Below are positions 4,406-5,271 of a stretch of DNA of 5,271 bases, piece by piece. The DNA is from Chloroflexota bacterium (GTDB lineage: Bacteria; Chloroflexota; Dehalococcoidia; Tepidiformales; Tepidiformaceae). A program made the translations under genes and the position numbers. Positions within the stretch are counted from its first letter, which is position 1, and every line of letters begins with the position of its first letter. The notes under the pieces were generated by a model. It saw nothing but the letters and a program-made list of their open reading frames with translations, had not been told where the DNA came from and searched no databases. The DNA is taken from the NCBI GenBank assembly GCA_025350285.1, contig JANXYE010000288.1, forward strand, positions 1-5,271. The letters run 5' to 3'.

Positions 4406-5271
4406 ATGTTCGACCCGCTGGAGCGCGTGGCGGTTGGGGACACTGGGGTCCGCGTTTCACGCATCGGGTTTGGGGGCGCTCACTTCGCGCCCGCGCCGGG
4501 GCGGGAGGAGCCGCTGGAGCCGGCGGCGATGGTGCGCGCGGCGTTCGAACAGGGCGTGCGCTACTTCGATACCGCCCCGCTCTACAGCCTGGGCGAAAGC
4601 GAGCGCTACCTCGGTGAGGTGCTTTCGGGCGTGCCGCGGGACGAGATCGTGGTTTCGACGAAGGTGGGCCGCATCCTCGACGACAGCCGGCGTGGCTGGC
4701 ACTTCGACTTCAGCCGGGACGCCGTCCTGCGCTCGCTCGAGGCGAGCCTTCGCCGTCTGGGCCTGGACCGGGTGGACATCCTCTACATCCACGACGCCGA
4801 CGAACACTGGGAGCAGGCGATCAGTGAAGCGTTTCCTGCGCTCGCGGAACTCCGTGCGCAGGGCGTCGTAAAGGCAATCGGCGCGGGGATGAACCAGTGG
4901 GAGATGGAGCTGCGGTTCGCGAAAGAGGGCGACTTCGATGTGTTCCTGCTGGCGGGGCGCTACACGCTGCTGGAACAGACCTCGGCGGCTGAGTTCCTGC
5001 CGTACTGCCAGGAGCGCGGAATCGGTGTGGTGGTGGGCGGGCCGTACAACAGTGGCATCCTCGCTTCGGACCTTGATGCGCCGGCGAACTACAACTACCG
5101 GCCCGCGCCGCCCGAGATTCTCGAACGGGCCCGGCGTTTGAAGGGCATTTGCGACCGGCATGGGGTGTCGCTGAAGGCGGCGGCGCTGCGGTTCGTGCTC
5201 GCGCACCCGGCGGTCGTGTCGGCGATCCCGGGGCCTCGGACGGTTGGCGAGGTGGCGGAGAACCTCGCCCT
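4406..5271 (+). CDS. Aldo/keto reductase, aldose/pyridoxal dehydrogenase-like (3' end cut by window)
   Basis: 288 codons are visible and no stop is reached, so the gene continues beyond the right edge. The family is usually about 320-340 residues, so some 30-50 are missing. It is a soluble NAD(P)H-dependent (beta/alpha)8-barrel oxidoreductase. The AKR tetrad is visible: D55 and Y60 in YFDTAPLYSLGESERYLG (53-70), K86 in VSTKVGR, and H129 in DILYIHDADEHW (124-135). AIGAGMNQW (157-165), GRYTLLEQ (184-191) and the C-terminal SAIPGPRT (272-279) also fit. These elements resemble the D-threo-aldose 1-dehydrogenase / L-fucose dehydrogenase / pyridoxal 4-dehydrogenase group. That group would oxidise a sugar or pyridoxal with NAD(P)+, but sequence alone does not fix the substrate. 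The start is set by AAGGAGG seven bases upstream. It diverges from the CoA-transferase operon across a region carrying an insertion; a functional link is unproven. Confidence 0.88.
   Translation, partial: MFDPLERVAVGDTGVRVSRIGFGGAHFAPAPGREEPLEPAAMVRAAFEQGVRYFDTAPLYSLGESERYLGEVLSGVPRDEIVVSTKVGRILDDSRRGWHFDFSRDAVLRSLEASLRRLGLDRVDILYIHDADEHWEQAISEAFPALAELRAQGVVKAIGAGMNQWEMELRFAKEGDFDVFLLAGRYTLLEQTSAAEFLPYCQERGIGVVVGGPYNSGILASDLDAPANYNYRPAPPEILERARRLKGICDRHGVSLKAAALRFVLAHPAVVSAIPGPRTVGEVAENLA

Overview
This is a GC-rich bacterial window of roughly two-thirds G+C, with G/C-biased third codon positions. I infer an environmental bacterium of the Chloroflexota or Actinobacteriota type. The grounds are base composition, tandem family III CoA-transferases, a BcrC-like phosphatase and a likely leaderless GTG-start gene. 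No rRNA or other marker gene is present to prove this.

Layout from left to right. Positions 1-220 hold an unresolved gene end at the window edge and then the PAP2 upstream region. A BcrC-like PAP2 phosphatase (221-781, +) carries nearly the full catalytic signature. A broken P-loop kinase-like gene (949-1249, +) keeps its Walker A N-terminus and a C-terminal tail in two frames but has lost its middle. A three-gene operon follows on the minus strand: family III CoA-transferase A (4041-2809), CoA-transferase B (2812-1592) and a 123-residue four-helix membrane protein (1595-1224). Each junction is a 4-base ATGA overlap. A divergent aldo/keto reductase (4406 to the right edge, +) runs off the window.

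Two observations stand out. First, the divergent intergenic region carries what looks like a complete non-coding miniature transposable element at 4111-4340. It has 18-bp terminal inverted repeats with 16 matches, flanked by a perfect 8-bp direct repeat GTTCCGAG, and contains a 100-bp imperfect palindrome. Removing it with one copy of the duplication leaves a normal 126-bp divergent spacer. Second, CoA-transferase A has an Asp (D175) where family III enzymes carry their catalytic Asp, while B has Tyr (Y174). With translational coupling, this predicts a heteromer with one catalytic and one pseudo-enzyme subunit, like benzylsuccinate CoA-transferase BbsEF.

How the genes work together: the coupled operon probably makes a two-subunit CoA-transferase for an unknown carboxylic acid, plus a small membrane protein of unknown role. 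The divergent reductase belongs to the aldose/pyridoxal dehydrogenase-like group and may or may not share the pathway. The phosphatase serves cell-wall lipid carrier recycling and is probably unrelated.
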